The notes under the pieces are model-generated. The model saw only the letters and a list, made by a program, of their open reading frames with translations, had not been told where the DNA came from and made no database searches. This document shows positions 8,993 to 17,313 of a DNA stretch of 64,000 bases, piece after piece. A program made the position numbers and the translations under genes. Within the stretch, counting starts at the first letter, position 1; every line of letters starts with the position of its first letter. This stretch comes from AWTP1-18 sp036504515. GTDB lineage: Bacteria; Pseudomonadota; Gammaproteobacteria; Burkholderiales; Rhodocyclaceae. The stretch covers positions 62,001 through 126,000 of the forward strand of contig DASXVA010000013.1 of assembly GCA_036504515.1 (NCBI GenBank), read 5' to 3'.

Positions 8993-10135
8993 CTACAGCG
9001 TACCGTAGCTATGCAGACCCGAGAGGAACATGTTCACGCCGAGGAAGGCAAAGGTCACCACCACCAGACCCACCACCGCCCACCAGGCCAGGGCGGCGCC
9101 ACGAAGGCCCTTGGTCAGGCGCATGTGCAGCCAGGCGGCGTAGTTGAGCCAGACGATCAGGGCCCAGGTTTCCTTGGGGTCCCACTGCCAGTAGGTGCCC
9201 CAGGCTTCTGCGGCCCACAGGGCGCCGAGGATGGTGGCGACGGTGAAGAAGGCGAAGCCGACGGCAATGGCCTTGTACATCAGGTCTTCCAGCACGGCGG
9301 GGGCGGGCATGCGCTCTGCCAGGATGCCTCGCTGCACCAGCAGCCAGACCACGCCGATCATGGCGGAGAGGGCAAAGGCGCCGTAGCCGACGAAGTTGGC
9401 GGGAACGTGAATCTTCATCCAGTAGCTTTGCAGGGCGGGCACCAGGGGCTGGATTTCCTGGGCGTCGCGGGTGAAGGTGTACCAAAGCAGGAAGCCCACC
9501 GCGGCGGAAATCACCAGCAGGACGAAGGCCCCCAGGCGGCGGGTGGCGTAGTGCTTTTCGTAGTGCAGGTAGAGCAGGGCGGTGATCAGGGAGAAGAGAA
9601 CAAAGACTTCGTAGAGGTTGCTGACGGGGATATGGCCCACGTCGGCCCCCACCAGATAGGACTCGTACCAGCGCACCAGCAGACCGGTGAAGCCCGCCAC
9701 GACAGCGGCCCAGGTCAGTACGCTGCCGGTTTTTTCAGCGAAGTCGGAACGGGCCAGGAGTCCCAGCCAGAAGCTGCCGGTGGCCATGAAGAAGAGGGCG
9801 CACATCCAGCCGATGGCGGTCTGGCTGGAGAGGAAGAACTTGAGGAAAAAGGCCTGCTCGGCCCGGGCCAGATCGCCGTGGTAGAGGCTGATGCCGGTCA
9901 GGGCGAGGAAGGTCACGCCGCCCATCAAATTGCGCAGTCCTGCCCATTTCCAGGCCAGGACGGAGCAAAGGGGAACCGTTGCCAGCAGGATGCCTTTTTC
10001 GTAGCCATCCATGAACTGACCATAGCTATTGAGGGCGTAGGCCGCTCCCAGCACAAGCAGCAGGGTCGCCAGCCAGTCCAGAGGCTTGAGGCGGCGTAGC
10101 AGGGGAAGATCGGTGTTGGCTTGGACCAGTTCCAT
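8993..10135 (-). CDS. ccsB: System II cytochrome c biogenesis protein CcsB (CcsA/ResC type)
   Basis: This is a polytopic membrane protein of 380 residues with the tryptophan-rich heme-handling WWD motif WGTYWQWDPKETWALIVW and flanking conserved histidines (IHVPANFVGYGAFALSA, HMRLTKG). Together with ResB it forms the System II holocytochrome c synthase that moves heme across the inner membrane and attaches it to CxxCH motifs. Naming is confusing: many databases call this protein CcsB although it is the homologue of chloroplast CcsA/ResC. It lies 23 nt downstream of resB on the same strand. The neighbouring cytochrome c4 is an expected client. Confidence 0.93.
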   Translation of the reverse strand: MELVQANTDLPLLRRLKPLDWLATLLLVLGAAYALNSYGQFMDGYEKGILLATVPLCSVLAWKWAGLRNLMGGVTFLALTGISLYHGDLARAEQAFFLKFFLSSQTAIGWMCALFFMATGSFWLGLLARSDFAEKTGSVLTWAAVVAGFTGLLVRWYESYLVGADVGHIPVSNLYEVFVLFSLITALLYLHYEKHYATRRLGAFVLLVISAAVGFLLWYTFTRDAQEIQPLVPALQSYWMKIHVPANFVGYGAFALSAMIGVVWLLVQRGILAERMPAPAVLEDLMYKAIAVGFAFFTVATILGALWAAEAWGTYWQWDPKETWALIVWLNYAAWLHMRLTKGLRGAALAWWAVVGLVVVTFAFLGVNMFLSGLHSYGTL

Positions 10136-10158
10136 GGGGGGCTCCTTGGCGTTTCTTT

Positions 10159-12195
10159 TTAAGTAGCGGTTTGATCCGGTGCTTCGAGGGCGGCTTTCAG
10201 GGCTTGGGTGTGACGGGTGAAGGCCTCATCCAGGTCCAGGGTTTTGCGATTGGCACTCATGGCCAGCAGGGCTTCGCCATTCTGCTTGAGCAGGACGAAG
10301 ATGCGGCGTTCCCGTACGTAGAGCATGAAGCATACGCCGGCCACCAGCAGCGCGCAGCCCAGATAAACGATGTTGCGGCCGGGGGAGCGGGTGGCCTGAA
10401 TCACGCTGGCCTGAATCTGCTGGAAGTCGGTGAGTTCAAGCAGGAAGGGGGCATCGTAGTGAAAGGTGTCGGCAATGGCGTTGAGGGCATCCGTCACGAA
10501 GGTAGAACGCTCCTGGGTCATGGTCAGGGTCGGCAGCTTCTGCTTTTCCCGGGACAGTTGCCAGGCTTCCCAGGTGACGCCCTGCAGCACCTTGATGAAT
10601 ACTTCGGCAGCCTTTTGCTGTTCCGCCTGGGGAATCTGGCTGCGGATGAACTGGTCCATGGTGTCGTAGCCACCCTTGGCAAAAAGCGCCAGGGTGTTTT
10701 CCGCCGTGTCCGTCAGCTTGCTGCGCATGGTTTCCGAAATGGCATCGCCGCGTAGCGCCATGGCGGTGAAACGACGGGCGATGATGCTGCGTTGGGATGG
10801 ATCGGTGAGGGTGGCGCGCAGGGCCAGCCAGTCATCCATCTTGCCGTCCACGGCCGGGATGCGCAGATAGCGGAAGTTGTCAGCCGTGGCTTCGCGAACC
10901 CCGGCCACAAAGAAGGGGCGACCTTCCTGAATCACCGGCTGCATGTAGTTGTGGAATTCCTTGGCCTGACCCTGGGCATCCCGCAGCTTGTAAGTCATGC
11001 TGGGGCCAACGTTCTGCAGGTCTTTCTTGCCAGCTGCTTTGGCGGCGCTACCCAAGTGGCTGGCGATGGTGTTGGTAGCAGCGGCCTTGTCGGCATCGTT
11101 GCTGGTGTTTTCCACATTGATGGGGCGGAAGCTGGTGACCTCAAGGGTCAGGGGCTCACTGCGACGGGTGAGTTTGATGGATTCGCCCACCACACCATCC
11201 AAGGTCAGGGTTTCCGTGGAGCCGGGGCTCAGGCTGTGGGCCTTGAGCTTGAGTTTGGAACCGCCGTCGTCGAAGCTGGCTTGATACAGGGTGATGCCCT
11301 TGTACTCGAAGGGCTTGTTCACTTCGATGGTGCGCTCGAACTGCTTGCCGGTTTCCCGATCCGTCACCACCACGTCGCTGGCAAAACGCTTGGGCATGCC
11401 GGTGGAGTAGAAGTCCACGTAGAACTTTTTCAGTTCCAGATCAAAGGGCAGGGCTTGCAGCAGGATGCCGTCGTCCACATTGATGACTGCGACGCCGGAG
11501 TGCTGGCCTTCGGGCAGGAAGACATTGCCGCGATAGCTCCAATGGTCGGCGGGCAGGCGGTTCTCGGGTTTGATGTCCGCCATCAGGGCATTGGCGGGGG
11601 CCAGTTTGATGGCGCCCTGCATCAGTTGCAGCTTGAGGGGCATGTCGCCATCCAATAGACCGCCAATGCAGATCAGCACAATGGCGCCATGGGCCAGCAG
11701 GTAACCCATGCGATTCCAACTGCCGGCCTTGGCCGCGATCAGGACGCCGTCATCTCGCTGGATGGTGCGGAAGGCAAACTTCTGTTGCTTCAGGTAGGCC
11801 CCGGCCCGTTGCTGCGCAAGGTCAAGGCTGGTGCCGATCGTCAGGCTGGCCCGGTGGGCAAACTGGCTCAGGGAGGCTTCCTTTGCATGCTCGCGGAAAC
11901 TCTTCATTTCCCTCAGCATCTGCGGTCCTTGGCGGGAGAGGCACAGGCTGGTGGATAGCACCAGGAAGGTAAGAACCGTCAGGAACCAGCCGGCGTGATA
12001 GACACCGTAGAGGCCGAGTTTCTCAAAGATGGGAAACCAGAACGGGCCGAACTGGTTGAGGTAGGCATTGAAGGGCTCATTCTGCTTGAGCACGGTACCC
12101 ACAACGGAGGCAATCGCCAGCAGCGTCAGCAGGCTGATGGCAAAGCGCATGGAGCTGAGGAGTTCGTAAAGATTGCGGGCGAGTTTTCGTGTCAT
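10159..12195 (-). CDS. resB: System II cytochrome c biogenesis protein ResB
   Basis: ResB is the large partner of CcsB/CcsA in System II. The product opens with TRKLARNLYELLSSMRFAISLLTLLAIASVVGTVL, typical of the family, then shows a transmembrane pair, a large periplasmic region (residues about 200-590) and a last membrane segment NIVYLGCALLVAGVCFMLYV before a short cytosolic tail. The ATG at 12195 gives 678 residues and fits the family; a TTG at 12216 would add seven. Neither has a clear ribosome site. It is followed by ccsB and preceded by the cytochrome c4 gene with a terminator between them. Confidence 0.93.
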   Translation of the reverse strand: MTRKLARNLYELLSSMRFAISLLTLLAIASVVGTVLKQNEPFNAYLNQFGPFWFPIFEKLGLYGVYHAGWFLTVLTFLVLSTSLCLSRQGPQMLREMKSFREHAKEASLSQFAHRASLTIGTSLDLAQQRAGAYLKQQKFAFRTIQRDDGVLIAAKAGSWNRMGYLLAHGAIVLICIGGLLDGDMPLKLQLMQGAIKLAPANALMADIKPENRLPADHWSYRGNVFLPEGQHSGVAVINVDDGILLQALPFDLELKKFYVDFYSTGMPKRFASDVVVTDRETGKQFERTIEVNKPFEYKGITLYQASFDDGGSKLKLKAHSLSPGSTETLTLDGVVGESIKLTRRSEPLTLEVTSFRPINVENTSNDADKAAATNTIASHLGSAAKAAGKKDLQNVGPSMTYKLRDAQGQAKEFHNYMQPVIQEGRPFFVAGVREATADNFRYLRIPAVDGKMDDWLALRATLTDPSQRSIIARRFTAMALRGDAISETMRSKLTDTAENTLALFAKGGYDTMDQFIRSQIPQAEQQKAAEVFIKVLQGVTWEAWQLSREKQKLPTLTMTQERSTFVTDALNAIADTFHYDAPFLLELTDFQQIQASVIQATRSPGRNIVYLGCALLVAGVCFMLYVRERRIFVLLKQNGEALLAMSANRKTLDLDEAFTRHTQALKAALEAPDQTAT

Positions 12196-12251
12196 GACGG
12201 AACGGTTTGCGGGCAATGCCCATGAACATAAAACGGTGTTCGCTACGCTAC

Positions 12252-12280
12252 AAAGAAAAAGGGTGGCAAGGCCACCCTTT
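12252..12280 (-). terminator. Rho-independent terminator after the cytochrome c4 gene
   Basis: A perfect 9-bp inverted repeat (AAAGGGTGG and CCACCCTTT) with a 5-nt loop lies just downstream of the cytochrome c4 stop. Read on the minus strand it ends in a T-rich run, the form of an intrinsic terminator. It separates the abundant cytochrome from the resB-ccsB pair, which would then need its own promoter or read-through. Confidence 0.8.
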
Positions 12281-12311
12281 CGGACTTCAGACTACCTGAT
12301 GCTGAATTGGT

Positions 12312-12962
12312 TCAGCGCAGGCCAGCCACGTAGTCGGCAACGGCCTTGATTTCGTAGTCGGACAGCTTGGCAGCAACACCACGCATCATCTTGTTGGGGT
12401 CGTTGGCACGGCCATTCACAGGATTGGGGTTGTTCGCGGCTTCACGGAAGGCCTTCAACTGGACTTCAATGTAGTCAGCAAACTGACCACCGATACGGGG
12501 ATATTGGGCAGGAATGCCGGCACCGGCAGGACCGTGGCAGCCGGAACAGGCGGGGATGCCCTTGGCAGCAACGCCGCCGCGGAACAGCTTCTGACCGAAT
12601 TCAACGGTTTCACGATTCTTGGCCTGGTCACCCTTCTGGGTTTGGGATTCGAACCAGGCGCCGACATTGCGCATGTCGTCGTCGGACAGGGCGCTGGCCA
12701 TGCCGAGCATGATGGGGTTGCTACGGGCACCACTCTTGAATTCACGCAGTTGCTTGGCAATGTAGTCAGCATGCTGACCGGCCAGCTTGGGATTGGCGGG
12801 AATCACGCTGTTGCCGTCGGCGCCGTGACAGGCGATACAGACAGTAGCGGCAGTAGCCTTGCCTTTGGCGATGTCAGCCTGGGGGGCAGCGGAATGGGCA
12901 GCCTCGTTTGCCTGGGCGGCAGTCGCGGCAAGGAAAATCAGCGGCAGCAGGAAGCGCTTCAT
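12312..12962 (-). CDS. Di-heme cytochrome c4
   Basis: The 216-residue product has a Sec signal peptide (MKRFLLPLIFLAATAAQANEA) and two class I cytochrome c domains, each with a heme-binding motif: CIACHG in the first half and CSGCHG in the second. Methionine ligands are likely in the segments after NPIMLGMASAL and NKMMRGVAAKL. Length and two-domain layout fit cytochrome c4, a periplasmic electron carrier to terminal oxidases. The gene sits between engB (divergent) and the heme-attachment genes resB-ccsB, an arrangement I know from other betaproteobacteria. Confidence 0.9.
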   Translation of the reverse strand: MKRFLLPLIFLAATAAQANEAAHSAAPQADIAKGKATAATVCIACHGADGNSVIPANPKLAGQHADYIAKQLREFKSGARSNPIMLGMASALSDDDMRNVGAWFESQTQKGDQAKNRETVEFGQKLFRGGVAAKGIPACSGCHGPAGAGIPAQYPRIGGQFADYIEVQLKAFREAANNPNPVNGRANDPNKMMRGVAAKLSDYEIKAVADYVAGLR

Positions 12963-13076
12963 GCGAACAACTCCTCGGAGCGGGGGTAGCGGAAAGCCTG
13001 TTATTCTATACCAGCAATGCTCTTGCGACTATTGCGACGCCGCATTGCACCTCCATTCGTCTTTCTGACTGCCTCC

Positions 13077-13703
13077 ATGTCCCTGTTTCGTCACGCTGTT
13101 TTTGAAATTTCCTGTGCCAGTCCGGACGGCTTGCCCTTCTCCCTGGCGCCGGAAGTCGCTTTTGCCGGCCGTTCCAACGCCGGTAAGTCCTCGGCCATCA
13201 ACACTCTGGCGGGACATACGCGCCTGGCCTATGTGTCGAAGACCCCCGGGCGTACCCAGTTGATCAATGTGTTCCGACTCAAAAACGGCGCCGCCATGAT
13301 CGACTTGCCTGGCTACGGCTATGCCGAAGTGCCGCTGGCAGTTCGCAAGCAGTGGCAAGGCTTGCTGGAGCATTACCTGACGGAACGGGAGAATCTGGCC
13401 GGCCTGGTATTGATCATGGATGCCCGCCGCCCCTTTACCGACCTCGACTTGCAGATGATCACCTGGTTCGGCGCCTCAGGCCGGCCCATCCATTGCCTGC
13501 TGACCAAGGCCGACAAATTGACCAATCAGGAACAGATCAAGCTAGTCCGTTCGGCCAAAGCCGACATGGCGAAACTGTTTCCCAACAATACCAACCTCAC
13601 CCTGCAACTGTTCTCCAGTCTTAAAAAGACCGGCATCCAGGAAGTGGAAAAAACGGTAGGTGGCTGGCTGGAACCTTTACTCAATCCAGTGATCCCCGAG
13701 TAG
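13077..13703 (+). CDS. engB: Ribosome biogenesis GTPase EngB (YsxC/YihA)
   Basis: EngB is an essential small GTPase needed for assembly of the large ribosomal subunit. The open frame starts upstream, but the ATG at 13077 (MSLFRHAVFEIS) matches the family and gives 208 residues. GTPase motifs are G1 FAGRSNAGKSS, a G2 threonine in KTPGRTQ, G3 DLPGYGYAEVP, and G4 TKADKL. It is divergent from the cytochrome c4 gene and followed by a region rich in inverted repeats. Confidence 0.95.
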   Translation: MSLFRHAVFEISCASPDGLPFSLAPEVAFAGRSNAGKSSAINTLAGHTRLAYVSKTPGRTQLINVFRLKNGAAMIDLPGYGYAEVPLAVRKQWQGLLEHYLTERENLAGLVLIMDARRPFTDLDLQMITWFGASGRPIHCLLTKADKLTNQEQIKLVRSAKADMAKLFPNNTNLTLQLFSSLKKTGIQEVEKTVGGWLEPLLNPVIPE

Positions 13704-13725
13704 GCGCGCAAGCGCTGACTAGAAG

Positions 13726-13743
13726 CCCCTTCCCGGGAAGGGG
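13726..13743. repeat. 18-bp perfect palindrome after engB
   Basis: The 18 bases from 13726 to 13743 (CCCC TT CCC and its exact complement) are a perfect, loop-free palindrome 22 nt past the engB stop. It has no T-run on either side, so it is not a standard terminator. It may form a cruciform or hairpin with the larger repeat that follows. Confidence 0.6.
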
Positions 13744-13765
13744 ATGGGGGAAGGGAGCTGAGCTT

Positions 13766-13825
13766 CCCCTTTGGACCGGGGGGTCTTTCCGGCGCAGCCA
13801 AAAAGAAACCCCCGGTCCAAAGGGG
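13766..13825. repeat. 17-bp perfect inverted repeat with 26-nt loop between engB and hemB
   Basis: Positions 13766-13782 and 13809-13825 are exact reverse complements (CCCCTTTGGACCGGGGG and its partner) separated by 26 nt that include CGGCGCAGCCAAAAAG. The structure would be a very stable hairpin in RNA from either strand. It might end engB transcription, act as an intergenic repeat family, or be the leader of hemB; nothing in the sequence decides. A further short inverted repeat (CCTTGAA/TTCAAGG) follows near 13846-13863. No gene is visible in 13704-13989. Confidence 0.6.
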
Positions 13826-13989
13826 AGGAACCGGGGGTGGTAAGGCCTTGAAGGGATTCAAGGCTCCCGCTCAGGGAGGTGAAGCGGGGAAGGGTCGGGG
13901 ACATGCAATCTCCACACCCTTCACTTCCTAGGATAGGAAAGCGAAGGTAAAGTTCCGGTTCTGCAGCAGATCTTTTTGAAGGCTCGATC

Positions 13990-14997
13990 ATGAATACCCA
14001 AGGCAAATTCCCCTCCCTGCGTATGCGCCGTATGCGCCGCGATGACTTTTCCCGTCGACTGATGCGGGAAAACCGGCTGACCACGGACGACCTCATCTAT
14101 CCGGTGTTCGTGCTGGAAGGGAATAACCGTACTGAAGCCGTGGCCTCCATGCCCGGTGTGGAACGGGTCAGCCTGGACCGTCTGCTGCCCGTGGCCGAAA
14201 GGGCCCTGAAGCTGGGAGTGCCGGCTCTGGCCCTGTTCCCCGTGGTGGGTGCCGACAAGAAAAGTCTGGACGCCAAGGAAGCTTGGAACCCCGATGGTCT
14301 GGCCCCAACCGTAGTCGCCCGACTGAAGAAGGAATTTCCTGAACTGGGCATCATTACCGACGTGGCCTTGGACCCTTATACCAGCCACGGCCAGGATGGC
14401 CTGATCGATGAAAACGGCTATGTCCTCAACGACGAAACCCTGGAGGCCCTTACCAACCAGGCCCTCTGCCATGCCCGGGCCGGAGTCGATGTGGTGGCGC
14501 CTTCGGACATGATGGATGGTCGCATCGGTTGCATCCGCGCCGCCCTGGATGCCGAAAAACTGATCAACACCCGCATCCTGGCCTATTCCGCCAAGTACGC
14601 CTCGGCCTTCTACGGCCCCTTCCGTGATGCTGTGGGCTCCGCCGGCAACCTGGGTAAGGGCAACAAGTACACTTACCAGATGGACCCGGCTAACGGCGAC
14701 GAATCCCTGCGGGAAGTGGCCCTGGACCTGGAAGAAGGTGCCGATATGGTGATGGTCAAGCCCGGCATGCCCTATCTGGACATCGTGCGCCGGGTCAAGG
14801 AAGAGTTCGGCGTGCCCACCTACGCCTACCAAGTCAGCGGCGAATACGCCATGCTCAAGGCGGCTTTCGCCAATGGCTGGCTGGACGAAAAGGCCTGTGT
14901 GCTGGAAAGCTTGCTGGGCTTCAAGCGGGCCGGGGCCGACGGCATCCTCACCTATTTCGCCCTGGACGTGGCCGAATGGCTTAAGGCAGGTTCCTGA
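13990..14997 (+). CDS. hemB: Delta-aminolevulinic acid dehydratase (porphobilinogen synthase) HemB
   Basis: HemB condenses two 5-aminolevulinate molecules to porphobilinogen in heme synthesis. The 335-residue protein has both active-site lysines in conserved contexts: AYSAKYASAFYGPFRDA and MVKPGMPYLD. The segment VAPSDMMDGRIG replaces the cysteine-rich zinc site of animal enzymes, so a magnesium-dependent type is likely. The N-terminal FPSLRMRRMRRDDFSRRL is typical of proteobacterial enzymes. Heme supply fits the neighbouring cytochrome genes. minD follows 94 nt downstream. Confidence 0.96.
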   Translation: MNTQGKFPSLRMRRMRRDDFSRRLMRENRLTTDDLIYPVFVLEGNNRTEAVASMPGVERVSLDRLLPVAERALKLGVPALALFPVVGADKKSLDAKEAWNPDGLAPTVVARLKKEFPELGIITDVALDPYTSHGQDGLIDENGYVLNDETLEALTNQALCHARAGVDVVAPSDMMDGRIGCIRAALDAEKLINTRILAYSAKYASAFYGPFRDAVGSAGNLGKGNKYTYQMDPANGDESLREVALDLEEGADMVMVKPGMPYLDIVRRVKEEFGVPTYAYQVSGEYAMLKAAFANGWLDEKACVLESLLGFKRAGADGILTYFALDVAEWLKAGS

Positions 14998-15091
14998 AAC
15001 CGCCTGCGGTAATCCCCTCTTATTCAACGGTAAACCCCGGGATGACGGCAGTAAAATCCCGGCTTTCCTCATTTCTTCGAGAGTGCAGCTC

Positions 15092-15907
15092 ATGACCCGA
15101 ATCGTCGTCGTGACTTCCGGCAAAGGCGGTGTCGGCAAGACCACCACCAGCGCCAGCTTTTCCTCCGGACTCGCCCTGCGCGGTTTCAAGACCGCAGTCA
15201 TCGACTTTGACGTAGGTCTGCGCAATCTGGACCTGATCATGGGCTGCGAACGCCGCGTGGTGTACGACCTGATCAATGTCATCAATGGTGAGGCCAGCCT
15301 CAACCAGGCCCTGATCAAGGACAAGCATTGCGAGAACCTGTTCGTGCTGCCTGCCTCCCAGACCCGGGACAAGGATGCCCTGACTGAAGCCGGCGTGGAA
15401 AAGGTGCTCAAGGACCTGGAACACATGGGCTTCGATTACATCGTTTGCGACAGCCCTGCCGGTATCGAAAGCGGCGCCTTGATGGCCCTGCGCTTTGCCG
15501 ATGAAGCCATCGTCGTGACCAATCCCGAAGTGTCTTCCGTGCGCGACTCCGACCGCATCCTGGGTATTCTCCAGGCCAAGTCCAAGCGCGGCGAGTCTGA
15601 TGCCGAGCCAGTCAAGGAACATCTGCTGGTGACCCGTTATTCGCCCAAGCGCGTGGAAGACGGCGAAATGCTGTCCTACAAGGACGTGCAGGAAATCCTG
15701 CGGATACCGATCATCGGCGTGATTCCCGAATCCGAGACCGTGCTCCACGCTTCCAACCAGGGCACCCCGGCCATCCATCTGCCCGAGTCCGATGTGGCGG
15801 AAGCCTACAAGGACGTGATTGCCCGCTTCCTTGGCGAGACTCATCCCCTGCGTTTTGTGGACTACGAAAAACCCGGTCTGCTCAAGCGCCTGTTTGGAGG
15901 CAAGTAA
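15092..15907 (+). CDS. minD: Septum site-determining ATPase MinD
   Basis: MinD is the membrane-bound ATPase that, with MinE, oscillates between the poles and activates the division inhibitor MinC. The true start is the ATG at 15092 (MTRIVVVTSGKGGVGKTTT), giving 271 residues with the deviant Walker A motif at residues 9-19. DFDVGLRNLDLIMGCERR is the Walker A' region, DYIVCDSPAGIE the Walker B, and the C-terminal PGLLKRLFGGK is the amphipathic membrane-targeting helix. minE follows after 1 nt. minC is not directly upstream, where hemB is found. Confidence 0.97.
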   Translation: MTRIVVVTSGKGGVGKTTTSASFSSGLALRGFKTAVIDFDVGLRNLDLIMGCERRVVYDLINVINGEASLNQALIKDKHCENLFVLPASQTRDKDALTEAGVEKVLKDLEHMGFDYIVCDSPAGIESGALMALRFADEAIVVTNPEVSSVRDSDRILGILQAKSKRGESDAEPVKEHLLVTRYSPKRVEDGEMLSYKDVQEILRIPIIGVIPESETVLHASNQGTPAIHLPESDVAEAYKDVIARFLGETHPLRFVDYEKPGLLKRLFGGK

Positions 15908-15908
15908 G

Positions 15909-16172
15909 ATGTCCCTGCTCGACCTGCTCTTCGGCAGCAAGCCGAAATCTGCCAGCGTGGCTAAGGAGCGCCTGCAGCTCATCATCGCCCGGGAACGTAC
16001 CGACAACAGTGCTGCCGCCGACTATCTGCCAGCCCTGCAAAAAGACTTGGTGGCGGTGATTTCCAAATACGTGAAAATCAATCCCGACGACATCAAGGTG
16101 TCCCTGGAAAAACAGGACAACTACGAAGTGCTCGAAGTGAACATCGTATTACCGGACGCTCGCGCAGTCTGA
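15909..16172 (+). CDS. minE: Cell division topological specificity factor MinE
   Basis: MinE stimulates the MinD ATPase and confines the MinCD inhibitor to the cell poles. The 87-residue product starts at the ATG at 15909, one base after the minD stop. The membrane-binding N-terminus is MSLLDLLFGSKPKSASVAKE, followed by the MinD-contact helix RLQLIIARER and the dimerisation domain (YLPALQKDLVAVISKYV to EVNIVLP). The length is normal. Confidence 0.96.
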   Translation: MSLLDLLFGSKPKSASVAKERLQLIIARERTDNSAAADYLPALQKDLVAVISKYVKINPDDIKVSLEKQDNYEVLEVNIVLPDARAV

Positions 16173-16214
16173 GCTTCGCCGCCTGCCCCTTTTAATTTAT
16201 TGCTGTCTGCTGCC

Positions 16215-17282
16215 ATGAAACCCGAAATCGACGACGTACGCATCAAGGAAATCAAGGAACTCACTCCCCCGGCCCATGTGCTGCGGGAGTTTCCTGCCTC
16301 GGACAAGGCCGCGACCATCAGCTATGACAGCCGCAAAGCCATCCACAACATCCTGCACGGTTCCGACGACCGGCTGGTGGTGGTGATCGGTCCTTGTTCC
16401 ATTCACGATCCTGCGGCTGCCCTCGACTACGCCCGTCGTCTGCGGGCCGAACGCGATCGGCTCAAGGCCGACCTGGAAGTGGTGATGCGCGTCTATTTCG
16501 AAAAGCCCCGGACCACTGTGGGCTGGAAGGGCCTGATCAATGACCCCGGCCTCGATAACAGCTACCGCATCAACGACGGTATCCGCTTGGGCCGCAAGCT
16601 GCTGTGGGAGATCAACGAGATGGGCGTGCCTTGCGGGACCGAATTCCTCGACATGATCACGCCCCAGTATCTGGCGGACCTGATCTCCTGGGGTGCCATT
16701 GGTGCCCGTACCACGGAGTCCCAGGTCCATCGCGAACTAGCTTCCGGCCTGTCCTGCCCCGTGGGCTTCAAGAACGGCACCGACGGCAACATCCGCATCG
16801 CCGTGGATGCCATCAAGTCCGCCTCCAGTCCCCACCATTTCCTGTCCGTTACCAAGGCCGGTCATTCCGCCATTGTGTCCACCAAGGGCAATGAAGACTG
16901 CCACGTCATTCTGCGCGGCGGCAAAGAGCCCAACTACGATGCCGCTTCCGTGGAAGCCGCCTGTATCGAACTGGGCAAGTCCGGCCTCGCCGCCAAACTG
17001 ATGGTGGATTTCTCCCACGCCAACAGCCGCAAACAGTACAAGCTGCAGGTGGATGTGGCCAAGGACATCTCTGCCCAGATGGCCGCTGGCGATGACCGCA
17101 TCTTTGGCGTGATGGTGGAATCCCACATCAAGGAAGGCCGTCAAGACCTGACTCCGGGCGCCACCCTGGAATACGGCCAGAGCGTGACCGATGCCTGCAT
17201 CGGCTGGGAAGACAGCGTTGCCGTGCTCGACATGCTGGCTGAGGGTGTGCGCAAGCGTCGTCTGACGCTGGAAGACAAGTAA
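16215..17282 (+). CDS. aroG: 3-deoxy-7-phosphoheptulonate (DAHP) synthase, class I AroG type
   Basis: This enzyme joins phosphoenolpyruvate and erythrose-4-phosphate in the first step of the shikimate pathway. The ATG at 16215 (MKPEIDDVRIKEIKEL) gives 355 residues; a TTG at 16200 is less likely. Active-site segments are VIGPCSIHDPAAAL, YFEKPRTTVGWKG, CGTEFLD, GARTTESQVHRE, SVTKAGHSAIV and MVDFSHANSRKQ. It is of the AroF/G/H group; the phenylalanine-regulated AroG assignment is by overall resemblance only. A terminator follows immediately. Confidence 0.93.
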   Translation: MKPEIDDVRIKEIKELTPPAHVLREFPASDKAATISYDSRKAIHNILHGSDDRLVVVIGPCSIHDPAAALDYARRLRAERDRLKADLEVVMRVYFEKPRTTVGWKGLINDPGLDNSYRINDGIRLGRKLLWEINEMGVPCGTEFLDMITPQYLADLISWGAIGARTTESQVHRELASGLSCPVGFKNGTDGNIRIAVDAIKSASSPHHFLSVTKAGHSAIVSTKGNEDCHVILRGGKEPNYDAASVEAACIELGKSGLAAKLMVDFSHANSRKQYKLQVDVAKDISAQMAAGDDRIFGVMVESHIKEGRQDLTPGATLEYGQSVTDACIGWEDSVAVLDMLAEGVRKRRLTLEDK

Positions 17283-17313
17283 GAGTCTGCCTGTGCTGCA
17301 AGCCTTGTCAGGC

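Noticed and set aside
8864..10099. 411-residue + strand frame opposite ccsB
   Set aside because: It shadows the membrane protein gene CcsB; the translation is low-complexity GxGxH-rich sequence.
13921..15426. 501-residue minus-strand frame across hemB and minD
   Set aside because: It is antisense to two well-supported genes and its translation has no recognisable domain.
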